A stretch of DNA of 40,539 nt from Candidatus Moraniibacteriota bacterium (GTDB lineage: Bacteria > Patescibacteriota > Minisyncoccia > Moranbacterales > UBA1568), in NCBI GenBank assembly GCA_018062205.1, contig JAGOSP010000010.1:1-40539 (forward strand), written 5' to 3'. The notes under the pieces were generated by a model that saw only the letters and a list, made by a program, of their open reading frames with translations, was not told where the DNA came from and searched no databases. A program made the position numbers and the translations under genes. Of this stretch, positions 1 to 7,995 are shown one piece after another; position 1 is the first letter of the stretch; every line of letters starts with the position of its first letter.

Positions 1-138
1 TTCTCATTATCATCGGTATTCTGGAGTACGCTTGGTGGTTTCGTCGGCATCTATTTCGGTTTCATTCTTGGAAGAAAAATAGACTCACACTTACTCCTCT
101 TTCAAAATATGACTCCCTGCTATGAATGTTTCAAATAA
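1..138 (+). CDS. C-terminal fragment of a membrane protein (5' end outside window)
   Basis: An open frame runs from the first base to a TAA at 136-138 (45 codons). It encodes one Gly- and aromatic-rich hydrophobic segment (roughly residues 7-24, containing GGFVGIYFGFILG), then a basic RKID stretch and a short polar tail with two Cys. This looks like the last transmembrane helix and cytoplasmic tail of a membrane protein. No family can be named from so little sequence. The next gene on the same strand is also a membrane protein, so they may be related in function, but a weak promoter-like sequence lies between them. It could also be a chance open frame. Confidence 0.45.
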   Translation, partial: FSLSSVFWSTLGGFVGIYFGFILGRKIDSHLLLFQNMTPCYECFK

Positions 139-152
139 TGTGTGTTTTTCTT

Positions 153-181
153 TTGATTTTTCAGACGAAAAACATTAGTAT
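153..181 (+). promoter_or_regulatory. Possible sigma70 promoter before the 211-705 gene
   Basis: TTGATT (153-158) and TAGTAT (176-181) are separated by 17 bases. Each matches four of six consensus positions. The spacing and the position about 30 bases before the start codon fit, but the match is weak in AT-rich DNA. Confidence 0.3.
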
Positions 182-210
182 ACCAATATGTATCAAAAGG
201 CAAAAAACAT

Positions 211-705
211 ATGCACACAATGGACTTACTTCTCTCTTTCATAAGTACGCTTGGACTCATACTTGCAGTTGGTTCCTCGACATATGCCATCACGTTTTTT
301 CAGCAATCCATACTCGATGGACACATTGATAAGACTGAGCAACGCTTCCTTCACACCGTCTACTTCATCCTCAGACTCGGTATGACGCTACTCGCTCTTT
401 CTGTTCTCTGGAGAATGGTGCATCTTGCTTTTCTTGATACACCTCTCTCCTCCGACCAGACACTTTGGTTTCAATTCACATTGCTCTTCGCCATCAATAT
501 CAACGCCGTTCTCATGGATCGCCACCTCATCCCAATGTGGTTCGGTCCAGCTATTGCCGGTGGATCTTGGTATAGCTATTTTTTCTCAGTAGTTTTCGCT
601 CCACTATACCTCGTGTATCCGCTTCTTCTTCTCTATTGGTTTTGTCTTATTCTTTTCTTTGTCATTTTCCTGCGTATGCTTCATGAGCTCTCTCACAAGA
701 AATGA
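211..705 (+). CDS. Hypothetical polytopic membrane protein
   Basis: This encodes 164 residues with about four to five hydrophobic segments (near residues 8-30, 48-70, 85-100, 118-155) and short polar loops. The C-terminus is basic (ELSHKK), suggesting it lies in the cytoplasm. The middle has a conserved-looking stretch with ININAVLMDRH followed by a Gly-rich turn, which might be functional, but I do not recognise the family. The start at 211 follows a weak AAGG; a second ATG at 220 is equally possible. The stop is just upstream of the promoter of the secreted-protein gene at 787. Codon choice looks like that of the housekeeping genes. Confidence 0.72.
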   Translation: MHTMDLLLSFISTLGLILAVGSSTYAITFFQQSILDGHIDKTEQRFLHTVYFILRLGMTLLALSVLWRMVHLAFLDTPLSSDQTLWFQFTLLFAININAVLMDRHLIPMWFGPAIAGGSWYSYFFSVVFAPLYLVYPLLLLYWFCLILFFVIFLRMLHELSHKK

Positions 706-717
706 GTCTTCTAAAGT

Positions 718-746
718 TTGACAGTAAAGTAGAAAACCGCTACATT
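718..746 (+). promoter_or_regulatory. Promoter of the secreted-protein gene at 787
   Basis: A perfect TTGACA (718-723) lies 17 bases before TACATT (741-746, four of six). The expected start of transcription is about 753, giving a leader of about 34 bases that contains the strong SD of the gene at 787. Confidence 0.55.
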
Positions 747-786
747 CCACTTGCAGTTTTTTTTCAATTTGACCGAGGAGTACGCC

Positions 787-1392
787 ATGTTCCGCAAACT
801 GCTTCCTATCTTTTCAATCGTCTTGCTGCTCTTGCTGCCAAGCTACAGTTTCGGCGGCAGCCAACAATACCGCCAACCGACTGCCGAAGAAGTAAAGGGT
901 GGCCAAGCCATTAGACAGCAAATAACAACATCCCTCCACTTGCCCGCGAGTGCCAACTGGGATAAAATCTACCGGACTCTCTTTGACCAAACTCGCGTCG
1001 CAACTTGCGAAGATCTCAAGAAAAGAGGCCTGAAGGATTCTTGCGACTGGGATACCATCCTGATAACAATCATCATCACCAACGATTCCGAAGTCCGGAC
1101 GCAACCATCGGTCGATGCCGTTACCGCTCTGGTGGCGAAAAAACTCATTTCTCTCAAGATGTTTCTGGCGACTCAGTGCCCACTGCTCGATTTGCAATCA
1201 TCGTGGGAAGACCTCATGATATGTTCGCTGCAAAAAGACGCCAGCGACAAACGGCGGCAACTCAATTTTGCTCCGGACACGGCGACTGAATTAGTCAACT
1301 ATGTTTGGGGGAAAGAAAAGGGATCTGAAGCGGTAGACTCCAAAAGATTTCCGTTTCCACTACCGGATTTAAAAGGAAAGGAAAGAATGTAG
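787..1392 (+). CDS. Secreted or periplasmic hypothetical protein with signal peptide
   Basis: This encodes 201 residues. The start at ATG 787 is chosen because GAGGAG (775-780) sits at ideal distance and the protein then begins with a classical signal peptide: a basic start (MFRK), a Leu-rich core to about residue 20, and a likely cleavage near YSFGG. Upstream in-frame starts would bury this signal. The mature part is mostly polar and helical, with four Cys (two in the TCEDLKKRGLKDSC stretch, one in TQC, one in ICS) that could form disulphides outside the membrane. I do not recognise the family. The gene has its own promoter (718-746) and terminator (1416-1464), so it is a single-gene unit. 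Its more GC-rich codons and strong SD differ from nearby housekeeping genes, hinting at a different origin. Confidence 0.8.
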   Translation: MFRKLLPIFSIVLLLLLPSYSFGGSQQYRQPTAEEVKGGQAIRQQITTSLHLPASANWDKIYRTLFDQTRVATCEDLKKRGLKDSCDWDTILITIIITNDSEVRTQPSVDAVTALVAKKLISLKMFLATQCPLLDLQSSWEDLMICSLQKDASDKRRQLNFAPDTATELVNYVWGKEKGSEAVDSKRFPFPLPDLKGKERM

Positions 1393-1415
1393 GCCCTGCC
1401 TTGTATCGTGACTTT

Positions 1416-1464
1416 ACAGGAAAACCGAAACCAAGTAAGTATCGACGGTTTTCCTGTTTTTTTT
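1416..1464 (+). terminator. Rho-independent terminator after the 787 gene
   Basis: A perfect 12-bp stem (1416-1427 pairing with 1446-1457, ACAGGAAAACCG type) with an 18-base loop is followed by a T run to 1464. It ends the plus-strand unit just before the convergent ABC-F gene. Confidence 0.87.
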
Positions 1465-1466
1465 CT

Positions 1467-2924
1467 CTAAATAAGCTTGGCAAGATCAAGCTCTTCATCA
1501 ATACGAATTTGTGCCACAAAATCCGGAACGTGTGAGACAAATATCATGGCTCCTTCGTATTCATCTAGTGCCTTGGCAATAACTGGCAGATGACGAAAAT
1601 TGATATGATTGGTTGGTTCGTCGAGAATCAAGAGTTGTGGTCGAGTCAACACCAGTCGAGCAAATAGCAAGAGCCCCTTCTGCCCTTCCGAAAAACTTGC
1701 CACTTTGTTATTCAACAGTTCGCCCGAAATAAGAAAACTTCCAGCGGTACGGAATATATCCTCCTTCGTCCCTTGTTCCATAACTTCCTCAAGAGCCTCA
1801 AAGCCCGTCCGATCAAAATCAAGCGTCGAAAAATCCTGTCGATAATACCCTACCTTGATGCCCGGCGTCATTTCGGCCCGATCAATATTTCCCGAAGCAA
1901 TTTCTTCAAGAAAAGTGCTCTTCCCGATACCATTTGGCCCCGAAACAATCAGATGCATACCCCTCTTTAAGGTCAGATCAACACGCTTCACATTGGCTCC
2001 AAATTCCCCAACCAATGAAACCGTTTTCAGATGAATAATTGGTCCAGCGACATCAGGAAATGGAATACGAAAATCCGGTAACGTCTTGTCTTCCCGACGA
2101 ATGTCTACTTTGTTTTCTTCAAGCTCTTCTGCCAACGTACGCATACGTTTGGCTACCCCACGCAGTTTTCCTCCCTTATTCGCAAAGACATTCGCTTGAT
2201 CTTTCTTGTCCTTGATGGTTCGCTCGAGTCGAACATTCTCACTCTGCTCTTTCTCAATACGCTTCTTAATTTCTTCCACCACATCATAATAGTCACCGGC
2301 ATACTGCTCGAGTGTGTGCGTATGCACATCAAGATACAGCACACCTGCGGTAAAAGCATTGAGAAAATCAGCATCATGCGAAATCACCAATACGGTCTTC
2401 TCGTAATTGATAAGAAACTGCGTGAGATGTGCAATCCCCTCATAGTCAAGATTATTGGTCGGCTCATCAAGCAACAAAATGTCTGGATTTTGAATCAAAG
2501 CGGATGCCAAGAGAAGGCGTGCCTGTTGTCCGCCAGAGAACTCCCGCATTTTTTTCTCCAATGGTGGCATGGAAAGATTGACTGCATTCAAGGCACTCGC
2601 AATGAGCTTGGGCAAATTCCACTGCTTCTCGGTAAAAAACTGACCAAAAAATTCCTCTACCGTGAATTCGAGTTGCTCGCGCGGAATCGTCTGCCGACCA
2701 ATGGCGACGGTCGCCCCCCGATCGAGTGAAACGCGACCATTCTGCGGTTTCAGTTCGCCCATAATGAGCTTGAAAAGCGAACTCTTCCCAGCACCATTCT
2801 GACCCATCAGCGTCAATTTTGCCCCGCCACGAATCGCAAAACTTACCTCTTCAAGAAGAGGCTTTTTATGCTGATATTCAAATGTCACTTTCTCAAATCG
2901 AAGAACAACCGAATCTTTTGCCAT
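1467..2924 (-). CDS. ABC-F family ATPase (ribosome-associated type)
   Basis: This encodes 485 residues with two ABC ATPase domains and no membrane segments, the ABC-F layout (EttA, Uup, antibiotic-protection proteins). Domain 1 has Walker A GQNGAGKSS (41-49), signature SGGQQ (130-134) and Walker B ILLLDEPTNNLD (149-160). A charged helical linker with RLERTIKDKKDQ corresponds to the P-site tRNA-interaction motif region. Domain 2 has Walker A GPNGIGKST, Walker B LLILDEPTNH and a degenerate signature, SEGQ instead of SGGQ. Known members bind the ribosomal E site and regulate or rescue translation; the exact subfamily cannot be set here. The start at MAKDS (2924) is preferred over the upstream in-frame extension, which has no ABC homology. 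It is a single gene, convergent with the 787 unit. Confidence 0.95.
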   Translation of the reverse strand: MAKDSVVLRFEKVTFEYQHKKPLLEEVSFAIRGGAKLTLMGQNGAGKSSLFKLIMGELKPQNGRVSLDRGATVAIGRQTIPREQLEFTVEEFFGQFFTEKQWNLPKLIASALNAVNLSMPPLEKKMREFSGGQQARLLLASALIQNPDILLLDEPTNNLDYEGIAHLTQFLINYEKTVLVISHDADFLNAFTAGVLYLDVHTHTLEQYAGDYYDVVEEIKKRIEKEQSENVRLERTIKDKKDQANVFANKGGKLRGVAKRMRTLAEELEENKVDIRREDKTLPDFRIPFPDVAGPIIHLKTVSLVGEFGANVKRVDLTLKRGMHLIVSGPNGIGKSTFLEEIASGNIDRAEMTPGIKVGYYRQDFSTLDFDRTGFEALEEVMEQGTKEDIFRTAGSFLISGELLNNKVASFSEGQKGLLLFARLVLTRPQLLILDEPTNHINFRHLPVIAKALDEYEGAMIFVSHVPDFVAQIRIDEELDLAKLI

Positions 2925-3008
2925 ATATACACAAAAAAATATCAAAAATATTTCACCTCTAAGCAGGAACCATTGTGACACATAATCATGGCTCTTGCAA
3001 GCCACATA

Positions 3009-3037
3009 TTGACATTATTATTTTTATTTGCTCTAAT
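3009..3037 (+). promoter_or_regulatory. Strong sigma70-type promoter of the 3123-4175 operon
   Basis: A perfect TTGACA (3009-3014), a 17-base spacer and TCTAAT (3032-3037, five of six) form one of the best promoters in the window. It implies a leader of about 80 bases before the first gene at 3123. It is divergent from the ABC-F gene. Confidence 0.68.
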
Positions 3038-3122
3038 ATAGAGTTCGGTTTGACGCCATTTCAAATCCTCACACCGAGCACATTTTTTCGCACGTTTACA
3101 ATCTAATAGAAAAGGAGTTGGC

Positions 3123-3455
3123 ATGGAGAGAAAACAGGGTCGTCAAATCATGGCAGCAGCAATCGCCATTATTGCGTTACGTGAGAGTTCTTTGGCCTCT
3201 GGACAGAACCGGGACCGTGATTGTTATAACAGATTCGATCGGCACATGTCAGCGATTCATTCCATAAGGAAGGAACTCGAATCATCCGAACCAGAGGTAG
3301 CCGATGCCCTAAACACGATACATTTTGAAATTCGAATACAAGGGATAGCATTCTTCACCTATCCCATGTCGCTTAGCGACGAAATTATCCGACAATCAGC
3401 TGGGATCGAAACTCACTGCAAGAATCTCATCGAACTGGCAAAAATGGCCGACTAA
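3123..3455 (+). CDS. Small hypothetical protein, tandem paralogue 1
   Basis: This encodes 110 residues, with AAGGAG nine bases before the ATG. The protein is probably all-helical: an Ala/Ile-rich N-terminal helix (QIMAAAIAIIALRE), a basic polar middle, then EPEVADALNTIHFEI and a C-terminal IETHCKNLIELAKM helix. The N-terminal helix is amphipathic rather than a clear signal peptide. The same three blocks recur in the same order in the next gene (3490), so the two are diverged tandem copies. I do not recognise the family. The gene is first in a three-gene operon with a strong promoter (3009-3037) and a terminator (4198-4242). Confidence 0.75.
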   Translation: MERKQGRQIMAAAIAIIALRESSLASGQNRDRDCYNRFDRHMSAIHSIRKELESSEPEVADALNTIHFEIRIQGIAFFTYPMSLSDEIIRQSAGIETHCKNLIELAKMAD

Positions 3456-3489
3456 TCAAGACTTCACAATCAAGCGGGAAGGAATCACC

Positions 3490-3843
3490 ATGCAAACAGA
3501 AGAACGGAAATTACTCGCCCTGCAACTATTTGCAGCGGCAGCAGCCATGCATGCGTTGCGATATCGAAAGCTCCTTTACCAGAATGAGCTCAACCAAAGA
3601 GATTTCCTCATAAGCTTGTCATCAGCACAAGCCGTCAAGGCAAAACTCTGTGTTGCAAAACCAGAGATTTCCATGTCCTTGGATACCATCTTGGCGCAGA
3701 TTACATTCGCTATGGACGTAGTGTGTACCGCGGAAGAGGCCCCAAATACATACAATCCAGACTGGAGATATGCTCACCAAGTAGAGCGCATGAGCATAAG
3801 CTGTGAACACCTCATGCGGTTTGCCGAACTGCTTGGAAGGTAA
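3490..3843 (+). CDS. Small hypothetical protein, tandem paralogue 2
   Basis: This encodes 117 residues behind a GGAAGGAA ribosome-binding site. It aligns by eye with the preceding protein: QLFAAAAAMHALR matches QIMAAAIAIIALR, KPEISMSLDTILAQI matches EPEVADALNTIHFEI, and ISCEHLMRFAEL matches IETHCKNLIELAKM. One Cys near the C-terminus is close to a shared position. It is predicted to be helical and cytoplasmic, with no transmembrane segment long enough to be convincing. No known family is recognised. It lies 34 bases after the first paralogue and 71 bases before the third gene of the operon, and probably has a linked function. Confidence 0.75.
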   Translation: MQTEERKLLALQLFAAAAAMHALRYRKLLYQNELNQRDFLISLSSAQAVKAKLCVAKPEISMSLDTILAQITFAMDVVCTAEEAPNTYNPDWRYAHQVERMSISCEHLMRFAELLGR

Positions 3844-3914
3844 TCAGGCACTAATCTGGGTGTGGATAGGCACAGCTGCCCACAATAGGCCATCGACTGA
3901 AGGAGGAAAGTAAC

Positions 3915-4175
3915 ATGGATGCGAGCGAAAAAAAATATTATATCGTACTCGGAAAAGACCATCGCCGAGTGTTGAGCGTCCCAGGAAGCGATCTTACTGT
4001 CCGAGAATACGACGGGAAATTTGTACCAGGCGACCTCCTTAGTAAGACTGCTGTACAACTTGCTCGCTACATGCTGGATGACGGACTCACATCGGAAAAT
4101 TGTGATATGTTCGTTGCCGATGAAAGTGACGGGACAATACGCCTCGGGGAACGTGTCAATCCGAACTCCATCTGA
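3915..4175 (+). CDS. Small hypothetical protein, third gene of operon
   Basis: This encodes 86 residues with a near-perfect SD (AAGGAGG, 3900-3906) before the ATG. The protein is soluble, mixed alpha/beta and fairly acidic, with KKYYIVLGKDHRRVLSV at the start and a DGTIRLGERVNP end that looks like beta strands. It has one Cys. It does not resemble the two paralogues upstream and I do not recognise it. It is followed after 22 bases by a strong terminator, so it closes the operon. The strong SD suggests high translation compared with most genes in this window. Confidence 0.78.
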   Translation: MDASEKKYYIVLGKDHRRVLSVPGSDLTVREYDGKFVPGDLLSKTAVQLARYMLDDGLTSENCDMFVADESDGTIRLGERVNPNSI

Positions 4176-4197
4176 CACATCTGAACAAGATGCCAAA

Positions 4198-4242
4198 CGC
4201 CGCCACAATCTCCTCATCGGGATAGGCGGCGTGTTTTTTTTA
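4198..4242 (+). terminator. Rho-independent terminator of the small-protein operon
   Basis: ACGCCGCC (4198-4205) pairs with GGCGGCGT (4226-4233) around a 20-base loop, followed by eight T residues. It also separates this operon from the convergent Ehr-like operon ending at 4269. Confidence 0.88.
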
Positions 4243-4268
4243 TAGAATTTCCTCTTCACCCACTCGGG

Positions 4269-5852
4269 CTAGAGATCGTTTCCTGAATACGACAGGTCAA
4301 AGCTTTTATTAATGAGTGGGAAGTCCGGAACAATATCACGGGTGAGCGCATGTGGTACCACTTGCCAATTAATGAAGGATGGATCGCGCACCTTGACCCG
4401 ATCGAGCTTGCCGTTCGACCCTGTTGCAACAAAAGTCACGATATCCCCACGCCAGCCCTCAACCATGCCTAAGGCCATACGATTTGCCGGAAGCGCTCCA
4501 AGCGGAGTCTTAAGTGATGAGTTTTCAAAAGGAAGCAATGCCAACACCTGATTGAGAATACGAAATGACTGATAAACTTCTTTGATACGAACCAGAAAAC
4601 GAGCATGCACATCACCATACTCTTCAGTAGCAACAGCAAATTGCACTGCCTCATAGGCTGCATACGGAAAATCCACTCGTGCATCCATCGCTTTCCCAAG
4701 GGCCCGAGCGGGTACCCCGACTACACCGTAATCATCCGCAATCTGCTTCTCAAGACGACCTGTTTCTTTTAATCGGTTGTACAATGAATCAGAATCTTTG
4801 GCAATGGTAATAACTTCCTTGAAATCAGTCTCTAGTAACTCAAGATCATCTGCCAAGTCATCTGCCAAGGTTTCTTCGATATCACGATTCACACCACCAA
4901 AGATAATCATCCCTCGCAGAAAACGACTCCCAGAAATACGCTCATTCCACTGCATGATACGCTCACGCAAGCGTGCGCCATGACTCCCGCCAAAAGAGAA
5001 TCCCGTATCCAGCATGATGAATCCAATATCATTGAAATGATTTGCTAACCGTTCGAGTTCCGCACACACCATACGAATCAGCTTGGCTCGCTCCGGAAGG
5101 ACTCCTTCAGACAATGTCTCTACGGCCTGAGTAAAAGCAAGTGCGTGATGTACAGAACTGTCCCCTGAAATATGCTCTGCCAAAGACAATGTTTTTTCAA
5201 GAGGGAGTGTTTCAAAAAGTTTCTCTGTTCCCTTGTGAACATACCCGAGCTCTGCCTCAAACTTGATGATTTCTTCCCCCAAGACACTGAAACGAAAATG
5301 TCCCGGTTCAATAATACCCGCGTGTACCGGTCCCACTGGAATTTGATAAATACCCTCCCCAAGAACCCCCTGAACCTCGGTAATTGTGTCTTCTGTTTGC
5401 AATGGAAATGAGGTATTCCAGGCGAAATCCTTGCGAAGTGGATAGAGATCTTTTGGATAATGCTGATGGAGAATAATACGAGATGGGTTTGGATGGCCAA
5501 CCGGTTCAAGTCCAAAAAAACTTTTTATCTCTTGCTCATACAAAGCGAAAGCTTGATTCACTGAAACCAGGGACGGAAAAGTAGCCGTCATAGAAGGCAC
5601 CGATAGCTCCACGGCAAAGAACACCGCTTCTTTGGGAACGGCAAAAATATATCGGATGAAAAAACGCTGGTGAGTTCGGCGTTCGTCGGTCGCCACCACT
5701 GTCTTTAATTCAAGATGCTGTTCTTCAAGTAAACTTTTCACAGCTGGTATCAGATCTTTTTCTGGTACCAAAACAATCAACATATTTGATTCTTTTCGAG
5801 ACGAGAATCGTTCGAATCCAAAGCGAGAAAGAAGTGGGTGTGTGTCATGCAT
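4269..5852 (-). CDS. Hydrogenase-like large subunit (NuoCD/HyfG-like, Ehr type) lacking NiFe cysteines
   Basis: This encodes 527 residues: a NuoC-like 30-kDa domain (about 24-150) fused to a NuoD/hydrogenase-large-subunit domain (about 170-527), the HycE/HyfG layout. Family landmarks include PVGPVHAGIIEPGHFRF and GYVHKGTEKL. In true group 4 hydrogenases the next motif is RxCGxC; here the aligned residues are HISGDS (227-232), so both Cys are Ser. The C-terminal DPCxxC motif is DPSFIN (490-495), so both remaining nickel ligands are Ser and Asn. NiFe binding is therefore not expected. SGDS in place of CGxC is known for Ehr (energy-converting hydrogenase-related) complexes, which sit between hydrogenases and complex I. 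No C-terminal maturation-peptide signature is evident. Last gene of the operon, 18 bases after its neighbour. Confidence 0.93.
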   Translation of the reverse strand: MHDTHPLLSRFGFERFSSRKESNMLIVLVPEKDLIPAVKSLLEEQHLELKTVVATDERRTHQRFFIRYIFAVPKEAVFFAVELSVPSMTATFPSLVSVNQAFALYEQEIKSFFGLEPVGHPNPSRIILHQHYPKDLYPLRKDFAWNTSFPLQTEDTITEVQGVLGEGIYQIPVGPVHAGIIEPGHFRFSVLGEEIIKFEAELGYVHKGTEKLFETLPLEKTLSLAEHISGDSSVHHALAFTQAVETLSEGVLPERAKLIRMVCAELERLANHFNDIGFIMLDTGFSFGGSHGARLRERIMQWNERISGSRFLRGMIIFGGVNRDIEETLADDLADDLELLETDFKEVITIAKDSDSLYNRLKETGRLEKQIADDYGVVGVPARALGKAMDARVDFPYAAYEAVQFAVATEEYGDVHARFLVRIKEVYQSFRILNQVLALLPFENSSLKTPLGALPANRMALGMVEGWRGDIVTFVATGSNGKLDRVKVRDPSFINWQVVPHALTRDIVPDFPLINKSFDLSYSGNDL

Positions 5853-5870
5853 AAAACCAGTACGAAAAAA

Positions 5871-7328
5871 TTATTTGAGACTAACCATAGCAGCTGCATC
5901 GTGGAATACCGCCAGAAGAGAATCGGGGAAAAAGAAACTCCCTATCAAATAGATACCTACAAGAATACAAAGCGGAACAATCGTAGAAATCTGCGCTTCA
6001 CCTCGTTCAACACCTTCAGTGAGCGGACCAAAAAGCATTGGCGATATGTGCCGAAAAAAACCATAGAATGCGAGGGCGAGGGCGATAAGTGCTATCATGA
6101 CCACCCACATGTGTGAATCGGCGCCCGAAGAAAGAATAAGAAATTTTGAGAAAAACATGCCGAATGGAGGTAGCCCAGAAATAGCCAAAAAACCAGCCAA
6201 AAACAACGCCCCGGTAATTGGCAAAGCTCGAATCACTCCCGACACATTTTCAAACTTTGTCGATCCAAAACGAAGCAGAATATTTCCCGCTGCAAGAAAG
6301 AGCAGAGTCTTTGACACGGAATGATACAAAATATGAAAGAATGCTGCCAAAGTTCCTACGCCACCAAAACCAATACCAAGGACAATAATACCCATGTGTT
6401 CAATACTTGAATAAGCAAGCAGCCGTTTGTAGCTCCGTTGGGTGAAAATAATAATTGCTGCAACAACAATTGAAGCCAATCCAAAATACATGAGTAGCGT
6501 CGAGGAAAACTCTTGGCCGATAGAAAGATCAACCAGACCCTTAAATCGCAATACGGAAACAAGAGCTACGTTTAAGAGTACACCGGAAAGTAAAGCAGAA
6601 ATTGGCGAGGGCGCTTTGCCATGAGCATCTGGAAGCCAGGTGTGCATCGGCACCAATCCAATCTTGGTACCATATCCAACCAAGACAAAGATGAACGCTA
6701 CTTTCACAACAACCGGATGAAATTCTGAAGCCGCAGCACGAAGATCGGCCCAAGTCATAATTCCTCCTCCAATAGCCTCTGCCGGTAAAGCGAGGAAAAG
6801 TAGTGTCCCGAGAAAACCAATCAGTAATCCAAGCGAGTTGATAATCAAGTACTTCCAAGCGGCTTCGGTGGCTGTTGGTTTATTATAAAAACTGATCAAG
6901 AAAGCAGTGGAAAGAGTTGTCGCTTCAATAGCTATCCACATCAATACCGGATTAGCAGCGTTTGCCGCTACCAACATAGCGAAAAGAAAGAGTTCAAACA
7001 AAATAAAGAATTGCTTAACGCGACGCGGACCGATAATATTCTTCTTTACTTCTTGTCGTAAATATCCAATTGAATAAAAAGCAACAATGCATCCCACAAT
7101 CGAAATAAGCAATGTCAACAAGAGAGAGAGAGCATCTAAGGCAAAATATTTCCCAGATACAAATGTCGCTCCAGATTCAAACATAGTAAGGATGTTTGCG
7201 CACAGCACCACGCCAATAAGCCCTGCCACCTGCACAGCACGCTCAATAATACGAATTTGAGAAGGCCGTAAAAACACAATGAAAAGAGCGGCGAGAAATG
7301 GCATGGCAATAAGGTAGGAAAGCAACAT
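5871..7328 (-). CDS. Antiporter-like membrane subunit (HyfF/NuoN-like) of the Ehr-like complex
   Basis: This encodes 485 residues with about 14 transmembrane helices, of the Mrp/NuoLMN antiporter fold. Residues used in proton transfer in complex I appear present: Glu in LMWIAIEATTLS (TM5 region), Lys in GYGTKIGLVPMHTWLP (TM7 region), Lys/Arg and His in YKRLLAYSSIEHMG (TM8 region) and Lys in SVSKTLLFLAAG (TM12 region). HAPSP-type loop residues (HGKAPSPISALLSG) are also kept. It is thus predicted to be a working ion-translocating module in the cytoplasmic membrane. It is the fifth gene of the operon. It resembles HyfF more than HyfB in length and lacks a long C-terminal extension. Confidence 0.93.
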   Translation of the reverse strand: MLLSYLIAMPFLAALFIVFLRPSQIRIIERAVQVAGLIGVVLCANILTMFESGATFVSGKYFALDALSLLLTLLISIVGCIVAFYSIGYLRQEVKKNIIGPRRVKQFFILFELFLFAMLVAANAANPVLMWIAIEATTLSTAFLISFYNKPTATEAAWKYLIINSLGLLIGFLGTLLFLALPAEAIGGGIMTWADLRAAASEFHPVVVKVAFIFVLVGYGTKIGLVPMHTWLPDAHGKAPSPISALLSGVLLNVALVSVLRFKGLVDLSIGQEFSSTLLMYFGLASIVVAAIIIFTQRSYKRLLAYSSIEHMGIIVLGIGFGGVGTLAAFFHILYHSVSKTLLFLAAGNILLRFGSTKFENVSGVIRALPITGALFLAGFLAISGLPPFGMFFSKFLILSSGADSHMWVVMIALIALALAFYGFFRHISPMLFGPLTEGVERGEAQISTIVPLCILVGIYLIGSFFFPDSLLAVFHDAAAMVSLK

Positions 7329-7338
7329 AGGGGGAAAA

Positions 7339-7995
7339 TTATTCAGTAAGACGTTTCATATCAGCAGTCGATAAAGTTCCAAATTGGCGATAGATCATAC
7401 CGAGAAAAAAGGAAGCGATCACCATCCAGATGACGATATCAAAAATCATTCCAATCTCAAGTGGTAACGGATGGCGCAAGCCGAAAAAAGCCGCAAACAA
7501 AATAATACTATTCTCAAGAGAAAGCATGCCTACCATTTGAGCGAATACCCCTCTTCTGTTAATCAAAAGAAAAATGGAAATAAATATGAGTGCGATATTG
7601 AGAGCAACCGAAACAAACGCTTGTGGATAAATAGCCGAGAGCGGCAAAAAAACTTTCGAAAAAGCAAACAATACAAGTCCCGTCAACACAAGAAGAGTTA
7701 TCGGTGTATTGAGATAATTACTCGTGCTCGAAGATCCGCTCAACTTGTGAAGAATTTTTCCAAAAAAGACTGGCGCCACGAGTACCTTCACAAAGAAAAT
7801 AATGCTCGCCACAATCATAAGACTTTTGTCATCACCAAAAAAACCAAGTAAGAAAAATGTGAGGGACACAGCAAAAGACTGGAGAGCATAGAGGCGCACC
7901 AATGAACGCGAACGTCTCACAAGATGCATGAATACAGCTGCTAAAAAAGCAACGATATCAAGGAGAAAAAATATCCCAAGAAAATTTTCAGACAT
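7339..7995 (-). CDS. HyfE-like membrane subunit of the Ehr-like complex
   Basis: This encodes 218 residues starting at MSENFLG. The upstream in-frame MLLVSM start lies deeper inside the previous gene; the chosen start overlaps that gene by eight bases. It has about six to seven hydrophobic helices and matches the HyfE family in size and position. The latter half includes LSLENSIILFAAFFGLRHPLPLEIGMIFDIV, where the Glu in LEN and the Glu in LEIG correspond to the buried acids of NuoK-like proteins that form part of the proton path. It is short on soluble loops, so it is an all-membrane connector between the NuoH-like and antiporter-like subunits. Co-directional and overlapping with its neighbours. 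Confidence 0.88.
   Translation of the reverse strand: MSENFLGIFFLLDIVAFLAAVFMHLVRRSRSLVRLYALQSFAVSLTFFLLGFFGDDKSLMIVASIIFFVKVLVAPVFFGKILHKLSGSSSTSNYLNTPITLLVLTGLVLFAFSKVFLPLSAIYPQAFVSVALNIALIFISIFLLINRRGVFAQMVGMLSLENSIILFAAFFGLRHPLPLEIGMIFDIVIWMVIASFFLGMIYRQFGTLSTADMKRLTE

Noticed and set aside
2196-2729. 177-residue plus-strand open frame
   Set aside because: It is antisense to the conserved ABC-F coding sequence and has no recognisable domain.
3774-4259. 161-residue open frame on the minus strand
   Set aside because: It runs antisense across two well-supported small genes and a terminator, and has no SD or protein-like pattern.
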